The notes under the pieces were generated by a model that was given only the letters and a program-made list of their open reading frames with translations, was not told the DNA's origin and made no database searches. This document shows, piece by piece, positions 45,632 through 58,256 of a DNA stretch of 64,000 bases (the first letter of the stretch is position 1; each line of letters begins with the position of its first letter). The position numbers and the translations under genes are program-made. The DNA lies in contig NC_079501.1 in NCBI RefSeq assembly GCF_030052815.1, forward strand, positions 93,210,759 through 93,274,758. The letters run 5' to 3'. Origin of the DNA: Hevea brasiliensis. Taxonomy: Eukaryota > Streptophyta > Magnoliopsida > Malpighiales > Euphorbiaceae.

Positions 45632-47458
45632 CTTCGACCTCGTTTGGCATCTTAAGACTTTGAGGGACAGTAATTTCTGAACCTCTTGCTTAAATTATTC
45701 ACAATTTTGCAGCTCGTGGTTAACTGCCCTTCCATGATAGGGGCATTCCGCCTTATCCTCAGGTTCTGGTGCTTGAGGGTAGAGGTAACCTTCCTTCACT
45801 GCCATTCTAAAAATTTCCTCAAAGTGAGGAATCAGTTCATCTACCTCTGGGGTTGACCCTTCTCCTTCTGACTCTATCATGTTCACACTGTTGCCTGTAC
45901 CATGATTGGGCAATGCGTTTGAGGTAACATTGGGGAGGGAACCATTCCCTTCAATCTTCAACCACCCATTCCTGATTAGGGCGTGCACTCTCCCTCTGAG
46001 TGCAGCGCAATTGTCGGTCGAGTGTCCCTGTGCCCCTCCATGATACTCACACCGGGCAGTGGCATCATACCACCTGGGGTATGGCGGCCGAATTGGTTAA
46101 GAAGAATTGGCACTATTTGGTTTATACCGACAAGGTATCGGTATATTTCGCTAAGTGGCAGGGGAAGAGGTGGATCAGGATTTCTTGGTGGTCTCGGGTT
46201 ATTTTGAGGTGGTCTGGTTTGAGTAAGTGGAGGAGGTGGTCTAGGTTGGTAATTTGTCGGTGGTGGATACTGTGGGCGTGGGTGAGGATAATTTGGAAAA
46301 GGGGGTGGAATGTTTGCAATGGTTTGGCTATGAGGGGGAGGATATGGCCGGTAGTTATTCTGAGGAAGTGGGGAGTGATTGTTCTGCCGGATGATGGAAT
46401 GCACATCACCCTCCTTCTTTTTGCCAAAGCTGGCATTTTTCTTGGCAGGGTTCTCAGTCAACTCCTGCAGTCGTCCCATTCTTAAGTTGGCTTCTATTCT
46501 CTCACCAGCTTGGATGATGTCCGAGAAACTATTGAAAGTGTTTCTAATCATCAGATTGAAGTACAGAGCCTTCAATGTCTCAATGAACAAGGAGCAAAGG
46601 TCGTTATCAGTAACTGGAGGATATACTTCTGCTGCTTTCTCTCTCTATCTCTGGGCATACTCTTTGAAGCTTTCCCTGTCCCTCTGCACCAAGTTTTGGA
46701 GATCTCTCCTTGTGGGGGCCACGTCGCAGTTGAACTTGTATTGCTTCAGGAAAGCATCTGCCAAATCTTTCCAGGAGCGCAATTTGCTCCTGTCCAACTG
46801 AATACACCATCTCAGGGCGGCCCCGAAGAGACTCTCGTGAAAGAAGTGAACCAGGAGTCGATCGTCCTCAATCAGGGTGGACATTATCAATATAAGTGGC
46901 CAAGTGAATGCGAGGGTCTGAATTCCCAGTGTATTTGTCGAAGTCCGGGACCTTGAACTTAGGCGGCACCACCACATCAGGCACCAATCTCAGCAACGCC
47001 ACATCAACTGAACCATACATGTTCAGTCCCTCTATTGCTCTTAGTCTCTCTTCTAGAGCGGATTGCTTCTCATTTTCTCTCGTCTTACTTTCTCCTCCCA
47101 CTGCAAGAAATACTCCCCCAGTTGGGAAATGAGGGGTGGAATGAATTGGAGGGATCAGGACTGAAGGGTATGGTTCGGCATTCAAGATAGTCGGATAATA
47201 GGAGAAAGGTGGGTCATTATTTAGTGGGGCCGAATTGACGATGATTGTCGGATCTGGTATCGATGGCTGGAAGGTGAAAGAGGTTGAAGCATGATGAGAA
47301 TTAATCATTGTAGGAGGTGGAGGAGGTAGTGATAAGTTAGGCTCTGAAGCAGGCTTATTATGGGACATTTCCCTCATTAGTCTCATGAGCTCCGAGACTT
47401 GGTCTTTCAATTTGGAAACCTGTCCTTGTAGGTTCTGGACTTGTTCCTGGTCTTCCAT
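45632..47458 (-). pseudogene. Element D gag, degenerate
   Basis: ATG 47458 (MEDQEQVQNLQGQ) starts a coiled-coil N-terminus, then a Pro-rich stretch and the capsid start (FKVPDFDKYTGNSDPRIHL). A frameshift near 46880 moves to the frame with LVHFFHESLFGAALRW and SWKDLADAFLKQYKFN. A TAG at about 46645 interrupts it after EYAQR. The next frame (45976-46590) has FNSFSDIIQAGERIEANLR and a long Pro-rich tail. After another shift come two degenerate knuckles, CEYHGGAQGHSTDNC near 46010-46055 and CPYHGRAVNHELQNC at about 45698-45742; such C-x2-H-x4-5-H-x4-C boxes replace the usual CCHC knuckle in Ogre and Tat gag. It is the particle-forming protein of the element. Confidence 0.82.
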
Positions 47459-47959
47459 TAGCCTTATTATTCGTGATCGTGTTAAGTACACTCGTCTTGG
47501 ATGAACCGCTCGTTTGGTCAGACTGGCTTTGCTTGAAGTAATGTTGATTTTCTGCAGAAAGTAAAAAAGGAAAATTTTCAATTAATTTTGAATTAAAAAC
47601 TAAAAGGGTCCTAGTGTGGACAAAGGATACGGTGGCATCTGAGAGCCAAGAGTGAAATTTTCAGAAGAATAATTGCATCAGTTTTATCATGGCATCATTC
47701 GATAGTCCGACGGTGAATGACTGGATTGAATGCGCATTTATGGTACTTGTCCATATGGCGCATCCAATTTTTCGCATAACCCTAGCGAGGGGGTTCCTAC
47801 GGGAGTCATACTATTCATTCACAATTTTGCTAAACAATGGCCCAAAGTTGTTCCATTAATTGAATAATTCATACATGGCATACTTTATATTGGCCTAGGC
47901 TCAGGAAGGTTTTTTATAATGTAATGACACTTCCTAAGATATTCATAGAGCCCTTCTTC
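47459..47959 (-). other. Spacer between ORF1 and gag of D
   Basis: About 500 bp with no clear domain; part may be gag leader. An open frame runs upstream of the gag ATG as far as 47581. Confidence 0.5.
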
Positions 47960-49785
47960 TTATCTGGCGAGGTCGAACATTTTCAGGGCATATTCGGATT
48001 CAGGTAAGAGTTCTTGTTTCCCTTGTGCTATCATTCTCTCCAGCTGGTTAACATTCTCTTTTAGCTCTTGATAAAGAGCGGCTTGTCTTTCTTTTTCCAT
48101 TCTTTCTTTAGCACATTCTTTCAGAATATCGTTGATAAGCTGTGCCTGCTCCTTCAGTTTAAGCTTCTTCTTTTTGCTTTCTTGTTTATACTCTTCCATG
48201 AGTATCTCCTGATATTTCATTTTCTCCTGAAGCTTGCTATTCTGTACTTCTGCTTCTTTCACTGTAGCCTGGAGAGAGCTCTTTTCCCTTTCCCATCGTA
48301 TTTCTTGCTCTTCAAACCCTATCTTTTTGGTCTTCGCCTCTTCCTGAGCCTTCTCACTTTTCTTTTGAGAATCTGCTGTTGGTCCTCTAATTGTTTTATT
48401 TGCTCTTGTAATTACGAGTTTTCGGTGTTTGCCTTTTGTAGGTAGTCGGCCAAACGAGTGCTAGCTTCTTTTGAAAAGATGTCTTGACAGAGGTCGCTGC
48501 CTTCGAATTTGGTTGGATTCGTAGTTAGGTGTCCTTGATCCCTGCCAACCCTCTATTTAAGATAATCGCTAGTGACACTTGGACCTTTAGGCAACCTTTC
48601 CACCATAGTGATACTTTCTCAGGATCTGCGAGCTATTTTTAATTCTTCCTCATTATTGAGCTCATGGTAGAAATGACCTCGGTGGTATTCTTCAATGTTG
48701 ATTCTGAACTGTGTTGAGCCGAACTGTCTCATTACTAATGCCGGAGTGTAACTTGTGTATCCAATCACTCCGATTAGGGATACTAATTGATTACCCCCCG
48801 TGCTGACCAAAATGGATTGACCCGACGTCCACAATTTCCTCTAACAGTAGTCATGGCTGTTGAAGCTCAAAATCCGTTCTTGCCACCGCGGCTCATCCTT
48901 TGGGCTGATTACTAATCTGGTCATCTTCTCGATGAGAGGCTGGTCAAGATACCATGTTAACCCCTTCGTCTCCACAGGACACATATGACTGATGATCCAG
49001 AGGTACAACAATTGAGAACAGCACTTAATGGATCCCTTGCCCTGTTGTCTGCAGTAAGTAAGGGTCAACAAAGTCTCTGCAAGAATTACCGGTACCGGGT
49101 TGACTTTCTGTTTTTTTACTGCCCAGAATATTTCCACAACGTTGCAGGTTATAATTCCTAGAGGCCCAAGGAATAATATCAAGCCATAAATCCCCAAAGC
49201 AAGTGCTAATGAAGCTTGCTCCCATTGTTCATTATGGATGTATTGATCTAACCACTTCTTGAGGTAAGTCCAATACCATCCATGCGTGTTTCCTTTGACC
49301 GTTTCTCTTGCCTTTGCTTCTTCTGGGGGAATTCCCAACATATGTGCGAACCGTTTCCAGGTCTGCCTATGCTCAAGGTGTAGGTAGATCCGATTCTGCG
49401 CTCCATAAGGAATTTCTAACAATGCCTGATATTCTTCCATAGTGGGAGCAATATCGATATCGTTGAAAGAGAACACCCCATACTTAGGATTCCAAACTGA
49501 CAGCATGACCTTTAATGCCGGGACTTGGACTTTGACTCGTATCAAGGTTGCAATCCTCCCATATTTCTCCTCAAATCGTGCCTTGACCTGATCGGGAAAT
49601 GACCTCCAACCATTAGATAGACCCTCGAGACTGTTCATTCTGACCTCAACTTTGCTCAGGTCCAATGGAGGTAATAAGCTAGTATCACTTTGTGGGGGCA
49701 CTGAACTATGAGGCGGTTCAGGCCATGGTTTAGCATTCTGTTCTGGTCTAAGAACTTCTTCTGCCGACTGACTCGAGGATGCCAT
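47960..49785 (-). pseudogene. Element D ORF1 (upstream of gag), broken
   Basis: The frame opens at 49899, but the likely start is the Met at 49785 (MASSSQSAEEVL). To the stop at 48841 it shows the domain of plant Ogre ORF1 proteins (DUF7745-like): FEEKYGRIATLIRVKV, LSVWNPKYGVFSFNDIDIAP, TMEEYQALLEIP, then WTYLKKWLDQYI and LALALGIYGLILFLG. The same frame resumes after the TAG (48619-48834, WTSGQSILVSTGGN and VMRQFGSTQF). After further stops and a frameshift, 47960-48262 is a Lys/Glu-rich coiled coil (LKEQAQLINDILKECAKERM). The role of ORF1 is not known. At least three stops and one frameshift make this copy inactive. Confidence 0.8.
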
Positions 49786-50627
49786 GTTAAAAATGATGCT
49801 TATCCTTTTACAGACCTTAATTTGGTGATGCCTGCGGGAAAAACTTGTTAGCAGGATAAATTCAGGTAGTCTTGAATTATACTGTTGGCAGAGTGACACC
49901 TACACATGTATCAAAGTAGGAAAGTGTGTAGGTTTTCTTAACAGTATGATTCAAGATTATCCTCAAAAATAAGAACAAAATAAAAAACAAGCAGAATAGA
50001 GTAAGAGTAAGTATGCCCTTTTGTCCTAAAATAAGGAGAGTCCTAGTACTGGCTAGGTGCTACCTAATTGGATAGTTCTATCTTATAAGGTAGCTTGCTA
50101 CGGCTTCCAACTATCGTGATAGTTTAGCTCAAGGTCTATTTTTCTAAAAGTCACAGGTTCCCAGATTGCCCCTACTGTAAACAGTAGAGCCCTATTCTAT
50201 CCCCCATGATACTGTCGGGAAAGTTTCACGGGTATCACAGTAAATAGAATGAGTTTCAATCTGAGCAGAAGCCTTCACGGATACTCACGGGGTAAAACCC
50301 ACGGGTACCACTACATGACTCCCTCCTACTTCTTAAAAGGTAAGAAAGCCCGGGTATAGGGCTGGAGTGTGTGAGGACATCGTGTAAGTGTTCAGTGTGT
50401 CAAGGGACACCTTTACCTCTTCCTAATATGGGGGATTTTTTTAGACAAAAAATGTTGTAGGATATAAAACAAAAATGAACAAAGCGGTTAGCGGAAATAA
50501 CAAACATCAATAGATTAAGGTTTTCGAATTTCGTAAATTGAACCTATCTAACTAATTCTAGTTTATAGGAGCATAAAATTAAATCTGCTTTTGGACCTCA
50601 TGGCCGGGGTTGAAGGAAAAATGAATA
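49786..50627 (-). other. Element D leader between PBS and ORF1
   Basis: About 840 bp without coding signal, presumably 5' leader and packaging sequence. Confidence 0.6.
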
Positions 50628-50645
50628 TCCCCAGTGGAGTCGCCA
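50628..50645 (-). promoter_or_regulatory. Element D primer-binding site (tRNA-Arg)
   Basis: Minus strand TGGCGACTCCACTGGGGA is complementary to the 3' end of plant tRNA-Arg(ACG) apart from one position, as I recall that tRNA. It lies 3 bp inside the 5' LTR. An Arg PBS is typical for Ogre, whereas Athila and many Tat elements use Asp. Confidence 0.75.
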
Positions 50646-51062
50646 AGCTGTCGCAAGGTATTTTGTGGTCGCCTGGACGAACACTCACCGAAGTGGGAAA
50701 GAGTGAGGAGTCGCCACTTTAATTTTGAGAGAAATTAAAGAAAACCATTTGTGAAAATAAGTTAAAATGAAACCACTTCAAAAACAAAGATTCTAGGTTC
50801 GGGGTCCGTAAACGGGTGGGGAAGGTGCTAGGCACCCCACCTCGTCCCTCAATGAGGGTGAGCAGATTTAACTTTAAGCTCTTTATAAATTAAAATCAAT
50901 AGTTAGGAGGTTCGAACGGAGATGTTAATCCTTTTGGTAAAAGGGAATATTTGATTTTTCACTAATTCGAGTTACCCAGATACATAAATAAATGAGACGA
51001 CCCTTAGTGAGTTGCGGTTGCATATCAGTTTTGTTTAAGGGGTTATTTTGCATATTCATTTT

Positions 51063-51452
51063 GAGAATCAGATAAGAACTCTCCTCCGATCTCTTTTTAG
51101 ATTAAAATTTCGATTGGAGATCGGATAAGAACTCTTCTCCGATCACTTTTAGATATTTATGAGAATTTTTTATTGAGAATCGGATAAGAACTCTCCTCCG
51201 ATCTCTTTTAAATATTTATTAGAATTTTTGGATTGAGAATCGGATAAGAACTCTCCTCCAATCTCTTTTAAATATTTATTAAAATTTTGGTTGAGAATCA
51301 GATAAGAACTCTCCTCCGATCTCTTTTAGATATTTATTAAAATCTTTTGGATTGAGAATAGGATAAGAACTCTCCTCCGATCTCTTTTAGATATTTATTA
51401 AAGTTTTTTTTTTATTGAGAATCGGATAAGAACTCTCCTCCGATCTCTTTTA
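51063..51452. repeat. LTR tandem array, seven units (right copy)
   Basis: Same seven roughly 60-bp units as at 32301-32690, with scattered point changes. Confidence 0.88.
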
Positions 51453-53652
51453 CTTGAATGAGAGTTGGATAAGGACTTTTCAGACCTCTTAAAATCTGAT
51501 TACATCTACACATCATAAGAGCCTAAGACTAAGGGTTCTGGCATTCAAAGATGCCAGGGAACTGAATAAGGCCTCTTTTAACTCATTGGTACCTCGTGAC
51601 TAGATAGGGGATACTAGACTGAATTTTACCGACCTTCTATGTGATCGCCTTACCAATACCTTTCGGCAGGCAACATTTGCTCTATTTCATTTGCTATTCC
51701 GAAACTCAATTTTACTCCGACCTCCCCCACCTTTACCCAATCATATTCTCGAGCTAGTCTAGTGGTTCAACTTTATAACTCTCTGATTTATTATCCGAAC
51801 GTTTATTTAAAAAAAAAAACTCTTATGTTAGGACACTGTTACCAACGTTTTATCAAACTACCTGTACGTTACCCGTAAATAGAACACCTACATTAAGAGA
51901 TAATAAAAGACCAAGAACAAATAAATAACATGAACTGATATCAAAGATAAACTCGAGAATAACCACCCATGTGGGACCTTCTAACATAAAACAAACTTTA
52001 ATGAAAATTACGAGTGTAAAAAGAAAATAAAGATGAACACTGGATAAGGCAACGGTTCAAACACTCACCTGCAGGAAGTTGAACATATTAACTAACTATG
52101 GAGTCATAAATGTTGCAGAGTTTCGGGCTAATAATCTAGGGACTAATGCTTGCCTTGAAATGACGAATGCCTAGTTAGCATATAATCGAACCGGAATGAT
52201 AATGAATGAGATTGAACTCAGAAAATAAAAGTGGATATAAAGGTGGTGAAAACAGAACTGAAACTTAAGAAAGGGTATCACAGAGCAATGAACAAATTGA
52301 AAATCAGGAGTTCCAGTGTCCAACACTTTTTCAAAGAAAATACTATGAAAAACTGGTTTCTAAAGTCTTTCTAGCTTAAAAATAGTAGAGTAGCAAAACT
52401 AAATTAATTTTCAGAGCCTTTCCACTATAATCACCACCCTTTTCTTCGTCCTCCCCTTCAACAGTTTTCATGCAGGTATTTATAGGGAACGGATGTTCCT
52501 AATGAAGGGTTAGGATTCCCTTTGAGGGAAATGGAAGGTTTGGATTTTAAAGGACACGATCTGATGGTTGGGAATTAAAGAGAATCAAAACGAATGACCA
52601 AGATCCTTTTCTGCATATTTGTCCTTTCTCCTTTCTAATCTGACAGCTCAGAATTTTCTTGTCGAGGGCGATCCTAAGGCTGAGAATAAAGAGCGCCGGT
52701 CTTATCGTCTTGTTCTTTGATCCAAGGGCTCTGGACTTGTCCTTACAAGTAAGATCAACAGTGAAGATTGGGATGTACAGCACTGTCATGACATACTCTG
52801 GCACCTGTCAGTAATGTGGGCGATTCTGAGGAGTGCGGTGGAGATTTCGTCTGCAACGCTTTAACTACCTCGGCTCTGATTATGACGACAGTTAGTGGAA
52901 GTTGTCTTATTCTCTTTGTTTTTCGACCTCTCCTCCCTTTCGATCTTTCTAACACGATCCTTTTCCGATCTCTCATGCCGGGCTCTCCTCTTCCGACCTC
53001 TCCTACTCCGGTCTTCTCCTTTATCCGGTCCGATTCAGTCAAAGCATTTATTCCTTTGATTTCCGAGGCATCTGCTTCGTTTTCTGCTTGCAATAAATGC
53101 TCAGACTTTCCCTATATATATACCTTCAACGGGAAACTCCTCCGCATATGATTTTCTCCTCTTTCTCACTTTTCCTGTTCTAACTGCTCCGGCAATAATC
53201 CCGACTATGATAATTGCTTTTGATTTTTTTCCGATTGTCCTCTTTATTCCTCGACTAAAAATTTACGATCCCGGTGATCGGAGAATTATGATAACCTCAT
53301 TTGATGACAGTGAGAGAACCGGACTAATTTTCCAACCTGGATCGAGGACCTCGATCGTGTCGATCTCGAATCGTTCAACCGATATAATCGGCGAACTGAT
53401 TTCGGGCCTGCTAATATTCCTCTTAACATTGGTGACTGCCCCTTGAAGTTCATTTGGCTCCTCACCACATTGGGCATCCCGACTACAGCTCGGTTATGGT
53501 CGATGACAGTGGAGATGACTCTCCATCCTCATGAGAGTCATAATCACCCCATCTGAGCTGTACGTCTATCTGCTGTCTATGGCCAGACAAATCTTTTGAT
53601 TCAGCCACGATACTAGGCTTTGACATAGGCCTTTATTAGATAGGATGTTCCA

Positions 53653-53795
53653 CCGATCTCTAAAGATCGCCCCTGTGATGTAATCAGACCTTTAATGTAA
53701 TCCGATCTCTAGAGATCGCCCAAATGATGTAATCCGACTTTTAATATAATTCGATCTCTAGAGATCGCTCAAATGATGTAATCCGACTTTTCGGA
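53653..53795. repeat. 49-bp repeats (right copy)
   Basis: Three units as in 34897-35037. Here both the second and third contain CGATCTCTAGAGATCG, so the left copy's third unit has drifted. Confidence 0.75.
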
Positions 53796-54052
53796 AATAA
53801 AATTTTATTTTGACAACTATCATTTTATTATTATTGCATTGATTATTTTCCGATCTCTGATGTGTTTATCCGATCCGGTTTCTAACTGAACAGCCCTTAA
53901 CTGATCCGCACTTCCAAACATCTGCCTTAATTCACCGATCTCTAACTAGCCAATCTCTCCTTATTATGGAATTTCTGGAATATTCATGAGACGTGTCAGA
54001 AAAAGCTGGCGAATCCCGCTAACCGATGCGCTGCTTGGGACACCGTGAGCAT

Positions 54053-54076
54053 TAAATGCTCAGACTAGTATAAATA
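54053..54076 (+). promoter_or_regulatory. TATA-box promoter of the LTR antisense gene (right copy)
   Basis: TAAATGCTCAGACT followed by TATAAATA (54069-54076), unchanged from the left LTR. Confidence 0.55.
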
Positions 54077-54230
54077 GGGGATGAGTCCGCCAGTTGTCCC
54101 CTTATGTCATTTTCAGCCTTTCACGAGCGATTCCAAAATCCTCTCGTTTTTCAAGTTCTTCCAACACCGATCACACTCCGGTAAGGATTTTGATCTTTCT
54201 TTCAGTTTAAATTTTCTCTTTTCTTTGAAA

Positions 54231-55980
54231 ATGAGCGGCGTCGAGGGTCAAAGAGCGGCAAGCCCCCCTTTCGTTCAGATCTTGTGGTCGTCAGACGAGG
54301 TAGAAGTAGTCAGAACAAGCGGGCGATCTGAACCTCCTAGGACCTCTATTCCAGCCCGCAGTTAAGCAGCACCCTCGAGGCAAACACATTCTTTAGGGAG
54401 AGAAAACCTCCCCATGGACGAGCTGCCATCAATTCTTCAAGAAACCGACCTGCAGTCGTTCAGCCAAGAGTATAACATTCAGCCCGATTCATACGAACTC
54501 ATTAAGTGTGACGGCGATCTTCGAGCCGATCACTTCTTCGAAGAGAATGATATGATCATGGTATACGAAGAGCAATTAAAAGCCGGGCTGCGATTCCCTC
54601 TCGACGACTTCTTTAAGGAAGTTTTAAAATTTCACCAAGTGTGCATAGCCCAAGTACACCTAAACTCATGGCGGATCCTAGTAGCCTTCAAAGGCCTTTG
54701 CCGAACCAAAGGACTCAGTCCTACAGCTAAGGTGTTCGCCGAACTACATAGGCTAACTCGTCGAAAGGACGATGAGTATTGGTTCTTCCAGGCGAAGCCA
54801 CATTGTGGGCTTTTTACCGATCTGCCCTCCTCCCTGAAGAATTGGAAGAATCGCTTATTTATTCTGAGGAGCAAAATTCCGAACGGCTTTGAGGTTTCCC
54901 ACGCAGCTAGCTGCATCAGGGCCCGTTAATTCCGAAGCGCATCACCCTGAATAGAGAAGAGGCCCTAACGGTGATGGAACTGAAAGATCAGGCGGCCCGA
55001 TAGAAGTTCTCTTGTTTAGATGCAGTGACGGCCGAACTGCATCATTGGACAATGGAGTTGATTACTGGCGAAGAACGCGGGCTTCAGCTCTCTGACCTCG
55101 GCCTCGGTACTTTCTATATCTCTGATCTTTGGGCCTTAGCGATCTCATTGACCTTTTCTTTGTGCAGGTATGGCGAGCGGCAAGGGTTCCAAAGAGAGCC
55201 AGAAGTGCAAAAGAGAGGTCTCCCGGAAAGCGCGGGAGATGAAGCGGGCCGAGGCCCTTCAGACGCCCAGGCATGATCCCGGGGAAATGTAAGGAGGCTC
55301 GTCTCAACCCTCGGGACCGCCGATCCCTGACATAGAAGTGTTCCGGTCCCCTCCTCGTCAAGAAGAGCCGCCACCACATCCTCCGGTTGCTTCAAGCGCG
55401 GAAGGGGGTCCTTCCCAACCACCTGTGAGGACCCTTTCCCGTGGCGCTCAAATCCTGATCCACTCGCTGGAGAAGAACCGCACGGTTCGAGAGAATCCGG
55501 GCTTTGCTAAGGTCTTGGGGTCCTCCATCTGCCTTCGGGAGGATCGGGATAGGCTAACCCTGAACAACCTCGATGATATCCTGACCCAAACTATGAGCCT
55601 GAGCGTGGAGAGTTTGGTGAACCAACACATTGTCCGGAAGAAGGCTCACCGCTTGAGGCAGGAGGTCGAGAAGGTGGGTCAGGAAGCTGCTTCCCTCCGA
55701 TCTCAACTTTCATCCGCCCAAAACTACATATCTGAAATTGAGGGGCGAATGAAATTCTATGAGGATAAGCTGGCCGAGCAGGCTCATGTTCTTGAAGAGG
55801 TTCGGGCTGTCCGAGCTGCTGAAGTCACTCACCTCACTGAAGAACTTAAAGCAAAAGAAGAAGAGGCCGTGACAAGGGAGGCCGGTGCTTATGTGAACAC
55901 TCATGGGGATCTCTTGGCCGAGCTCAGGAAGCGTTATTCCGAGGAGGACTTCGGGGATCAGCCAAAATATGGTGTCGACA
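54231..55980 (+). pseudogene. LTR-embedded antisense gene (right copy, truncated)
   Basis: Same layout as the left copy: ATG 54231, in-frame TAA 54363-54365, second ATG 54414, Transposase_28-like exon, intron 55107-55167, coiled-coil exon. The stop at 54363 is shared with the left LTR, so it was already in the parent element. Private lesions are a base loss near 54893 that shifts the frame, a TAG at about 55010 and the 647-bp deletion that removes the acidic C-terminus. In exon 2 it keeps sense codons at the two sites where the left copy has TGA and TAG. The open frame at 55338-56033 runs out through the LTR end into solo LTR A and is not a real gene end. Confidence 0.7.
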
Positions 55981-56200
55981 TTGTTATTTTAATGATTTAC
56001 AGGTCAGACAAGTTAAGGCTCCCTATTGAGTAGTTTAATTTATGGTCGAGCCCTGTCCATTTGTTTTCTTGAAATTAGACTACATTTATGAGCTTTATGT
56101 TTGGGCTAGAAATAAATAAGCATACTACGGGCTTTGGGGGCCTTACGCCTACCCAAGTTTTAGTGCCGGTTCGACTCAGAATTTGGGTTGTGACAGTTAT

Positions 56201-56767
56201 CCATTTTTAATGCCCCTAAATATTCTCACAGTCATACAATTTTTCTTATCATCAGGTTCCTCATGGCTTTAATGTGCATACCCACAAGGTCACACAAACA
56301 GGATCTACAAGTTTGTGCTTTGAACTTTTCTTTTTTAGTTTAAATTTGTGAATGTATTTGTTTTCAAAATCTCTAACTTATTTTGAGTTTTTCTTTGTAA
56401 TTCAAGCTTTAAGTACCAGCGGCAACAAAGGGGGCTAGTGGAAACCATGGCCTCCAAACCCTCTTGAAGATTTTAATTTTTTTTTTAATTTTAATTATTG
56501 ATTCTATAAATGATTTTTATTGTTTTATTATGATATAGATATGTTGTGAAATATTTAAAATTTTTATTTTATTATATATTAATTAATTTTAATAACATTG
56601 GCATAATTATTATTTTTTATTTAACTATACTTTATTATAGCATTTTTTTAATACATAACATTGATTTCTTCAAAATATATAAATAAAGTGTATTATTAAT
56701 TTTTTAAATTAATTTTATATTTAACATTAACTCAATGATAAAGCTAAAAATTTTACTTAGTAGAGTC

Positions 56768-56846
<79 letters not shown>

Positions 56847-57985
56847 TAATTGAATAAATGAATAATTGACTCAATTTTATTTTTATTAATTTTTATGAAA
56901 ATTTATTGAAATTTATTAAAAATAATTTATATATTTTTAAAAATTTTTATAAATTTAATGTATTAATTTATTACATTCATGAGCATGTAGCTCTAACTAT
57001 ATTAGTCCTCTCAAAAAATATTTTCTGACTCTGGCTTGCTAAGTACCTTGTTAATGAAAACTACAACCTTCTGTTATGAAAAAGAAAAATAGATTATTAA
57101 TGAATTTTAATTCAATAGTATTATAATTGTTTTTAGAAATATGTGGTTTCAAATTTGAGTTCTAATTAGAGTCAGATAATAAAAAAAAATAATAATAATA
57201 ATAAAAAGAAGAAGAAGAAGAAAAAGAAAAAGAGAGGGTTGAGAAAAACTTGGCCAAAAACATGGTATAGTGATAGAATAAAAAATAGATTAGTCCCTTA
57301 ATGTAAATTTAAGATTGAAATTGGGAGATTAAAAAATTTATTTAAATATTATTTAAAAATAAAATGAAAAAAATTATTTAATTATTCTAAAATTTTTATA
57401 AGTAAACATATTAAAATTTTTAATTTTTTTATTAACGCATTCAATATATTTAAAAAGAGCACAGAAGTGTTTAATTGTCAAGATCTAATTGGTCCCTCAG
57501 CTTTTCCCCATAGGAGCGTAGGGCCTACCCAAATCTTGAATAATCATTTGGGCAAAAAAAAGGAAAAGCAATGAATATTAAAGGATGGTTAATTATTAAA
57601 CATATAGAAAGTATTAAAAAATATTAATTTTTTTTTAAAAAGTAAATTTTTTTCATAATATGAAAAGTAAATTTTATATTATTATAAGAGAAGGTACATG
57701 TGTATGAAGTGTGCTTAATAATTTCTCTTAGAATAATATTTGATTATTAGTTTTGAGTAGCTAAAAGTTTTTGTATTTAACAGCTATCTCATATAAATTT
57801 GATAAAATTTATTTAAATTTTATTATTATAAATTGATATTGTAAATTAAATTAACTTATTTAATAAAATATTATCATTGTGGGTTTCTCTTAAAAAAGGA
57901 CTAGGTAACATTAACTTGACGATTGCCACTTTACAAGAGGTCTCAGTGAAGAGGAAGGCTTAAAAGTGGATCATTAAGGACTGGA
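56201..57985. other. AT-rich intergenic DNA, no gene seen
   Basis: No coding signal. It contains a 76-bp (AT)n tract and, at about 57181-57236, a compound A/AAT/AAG-rich stretch. Confidence 0.6.
56770..56845. repeat. (AT)38 microsatellite
   Basis: About 38 uninterrupted AT units. Confidence 0.95.
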
Positions 57986-58256
57986 CACTATAAGAAATTA
58001 AAAAATTAATTATTAAAATTACTGATTATTTTTGAAAGAATTTTGTTGATAATTTTATTTACCGATTAAATATCGACTAAATGTAAATTATCCATTAATT
58101 AGATTGTAAGTAAATTTTATTTATCATCTATTTCTAGTTGGTAAATTATCAACTAAATACTTGTCAAATTATTAGTTGATAAAATTACCGAACAAAATTA
58201 TTAGTGGACCATATTTTTGCTTGGTTTTTGATAGTATATTTTTTTTGTATGTGGTG
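57986..58256. mobile_element. CACTA-like non-autonomous remnant
   Basis: It begins CACTATAAGAAATT, close to the CACTACAAGAAA terminus of plant CACTA elements. Sub-terminal TACCGA, ATCGAC and TTACCGA motifs repeat inside. The right end TTTTTTGTATGTGGTG is a weak inverted match, and no 3-bp duplication is evident. Confidence 0.35.

Larger units (their letters stand above)
31887..55980 (-). mobile_element. Element D: Ogre-type (Tat lineage) Ty3/gypsy retrotransposon
   Basis: A 24.1-kb element on the minus strand with target duplication TTGTT (31882-31886 and 55981-55985). The order is 5' LTR (50649-55980), Arg-tRNA PBS, leader, ORF1, gag, protease, intron, RT-RNase H, second RNase H, integrase, a 2.5-kb 3' UTR with tandem repeats, polypurine tract, 3' LTR (31887-37872). 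Giant size, ORF1 upstream of gag, Arg PBS, the intron before RT and the extra RNase H are the defining marks of Ogre elements. Each LTR also carries a gene-like unit on the opposite strand. The LTRs differ by seven transitions in the first 220 bp (counted by eye) and by a 647-bp deletion. Most ORFs have stops or frameshifts. Confidence 0.93.
50649..55980 (-). repeat. Element D 5' LTR (right copy, with deletion)
   Basis: 5332 bp, TGTCGCAAGG...GTGTCGACA read on +. Compared with the left copy it lacks 647 bp (equivalent to 37197-37843), and the junction lies at a GACTT that brackets the lost segment in the other copy. The target duplication TTGTT follows. Confidence 0.93.
15817..56195 (+). mobile_element. 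Solo LTR A, about 1.38 kb, split by elements B and D
   Basis: The LTR starts TGTAACGTCC at 15817 and ends GGGTTGTGACA at 56195, flanked by the 5-bp target duplication GTTAT (15812-15816 and 56196-56200). Its own sequence is in three pieces: 15817-16242, 31142-31886 and 55986-56195. Removing the two nested elements with one copy of each of their target duplications gives about 1.38 kb with TG...CA ends. There is one LTR with matching flanks and no internal domain, so the rest was lost by LTR-LTR recombination. The TGTAAC start resembles Ty3/gypsy chromovirus LTRs, but the lineage is an inference. It is the oldest layer of this nest. Confidence 0.85.

Noticed and set aside
46000..46485. Trp-rich 161-codon frame on +
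   Set aside because: It is the shadow of the Pro-rich gag tail on the minus strand.
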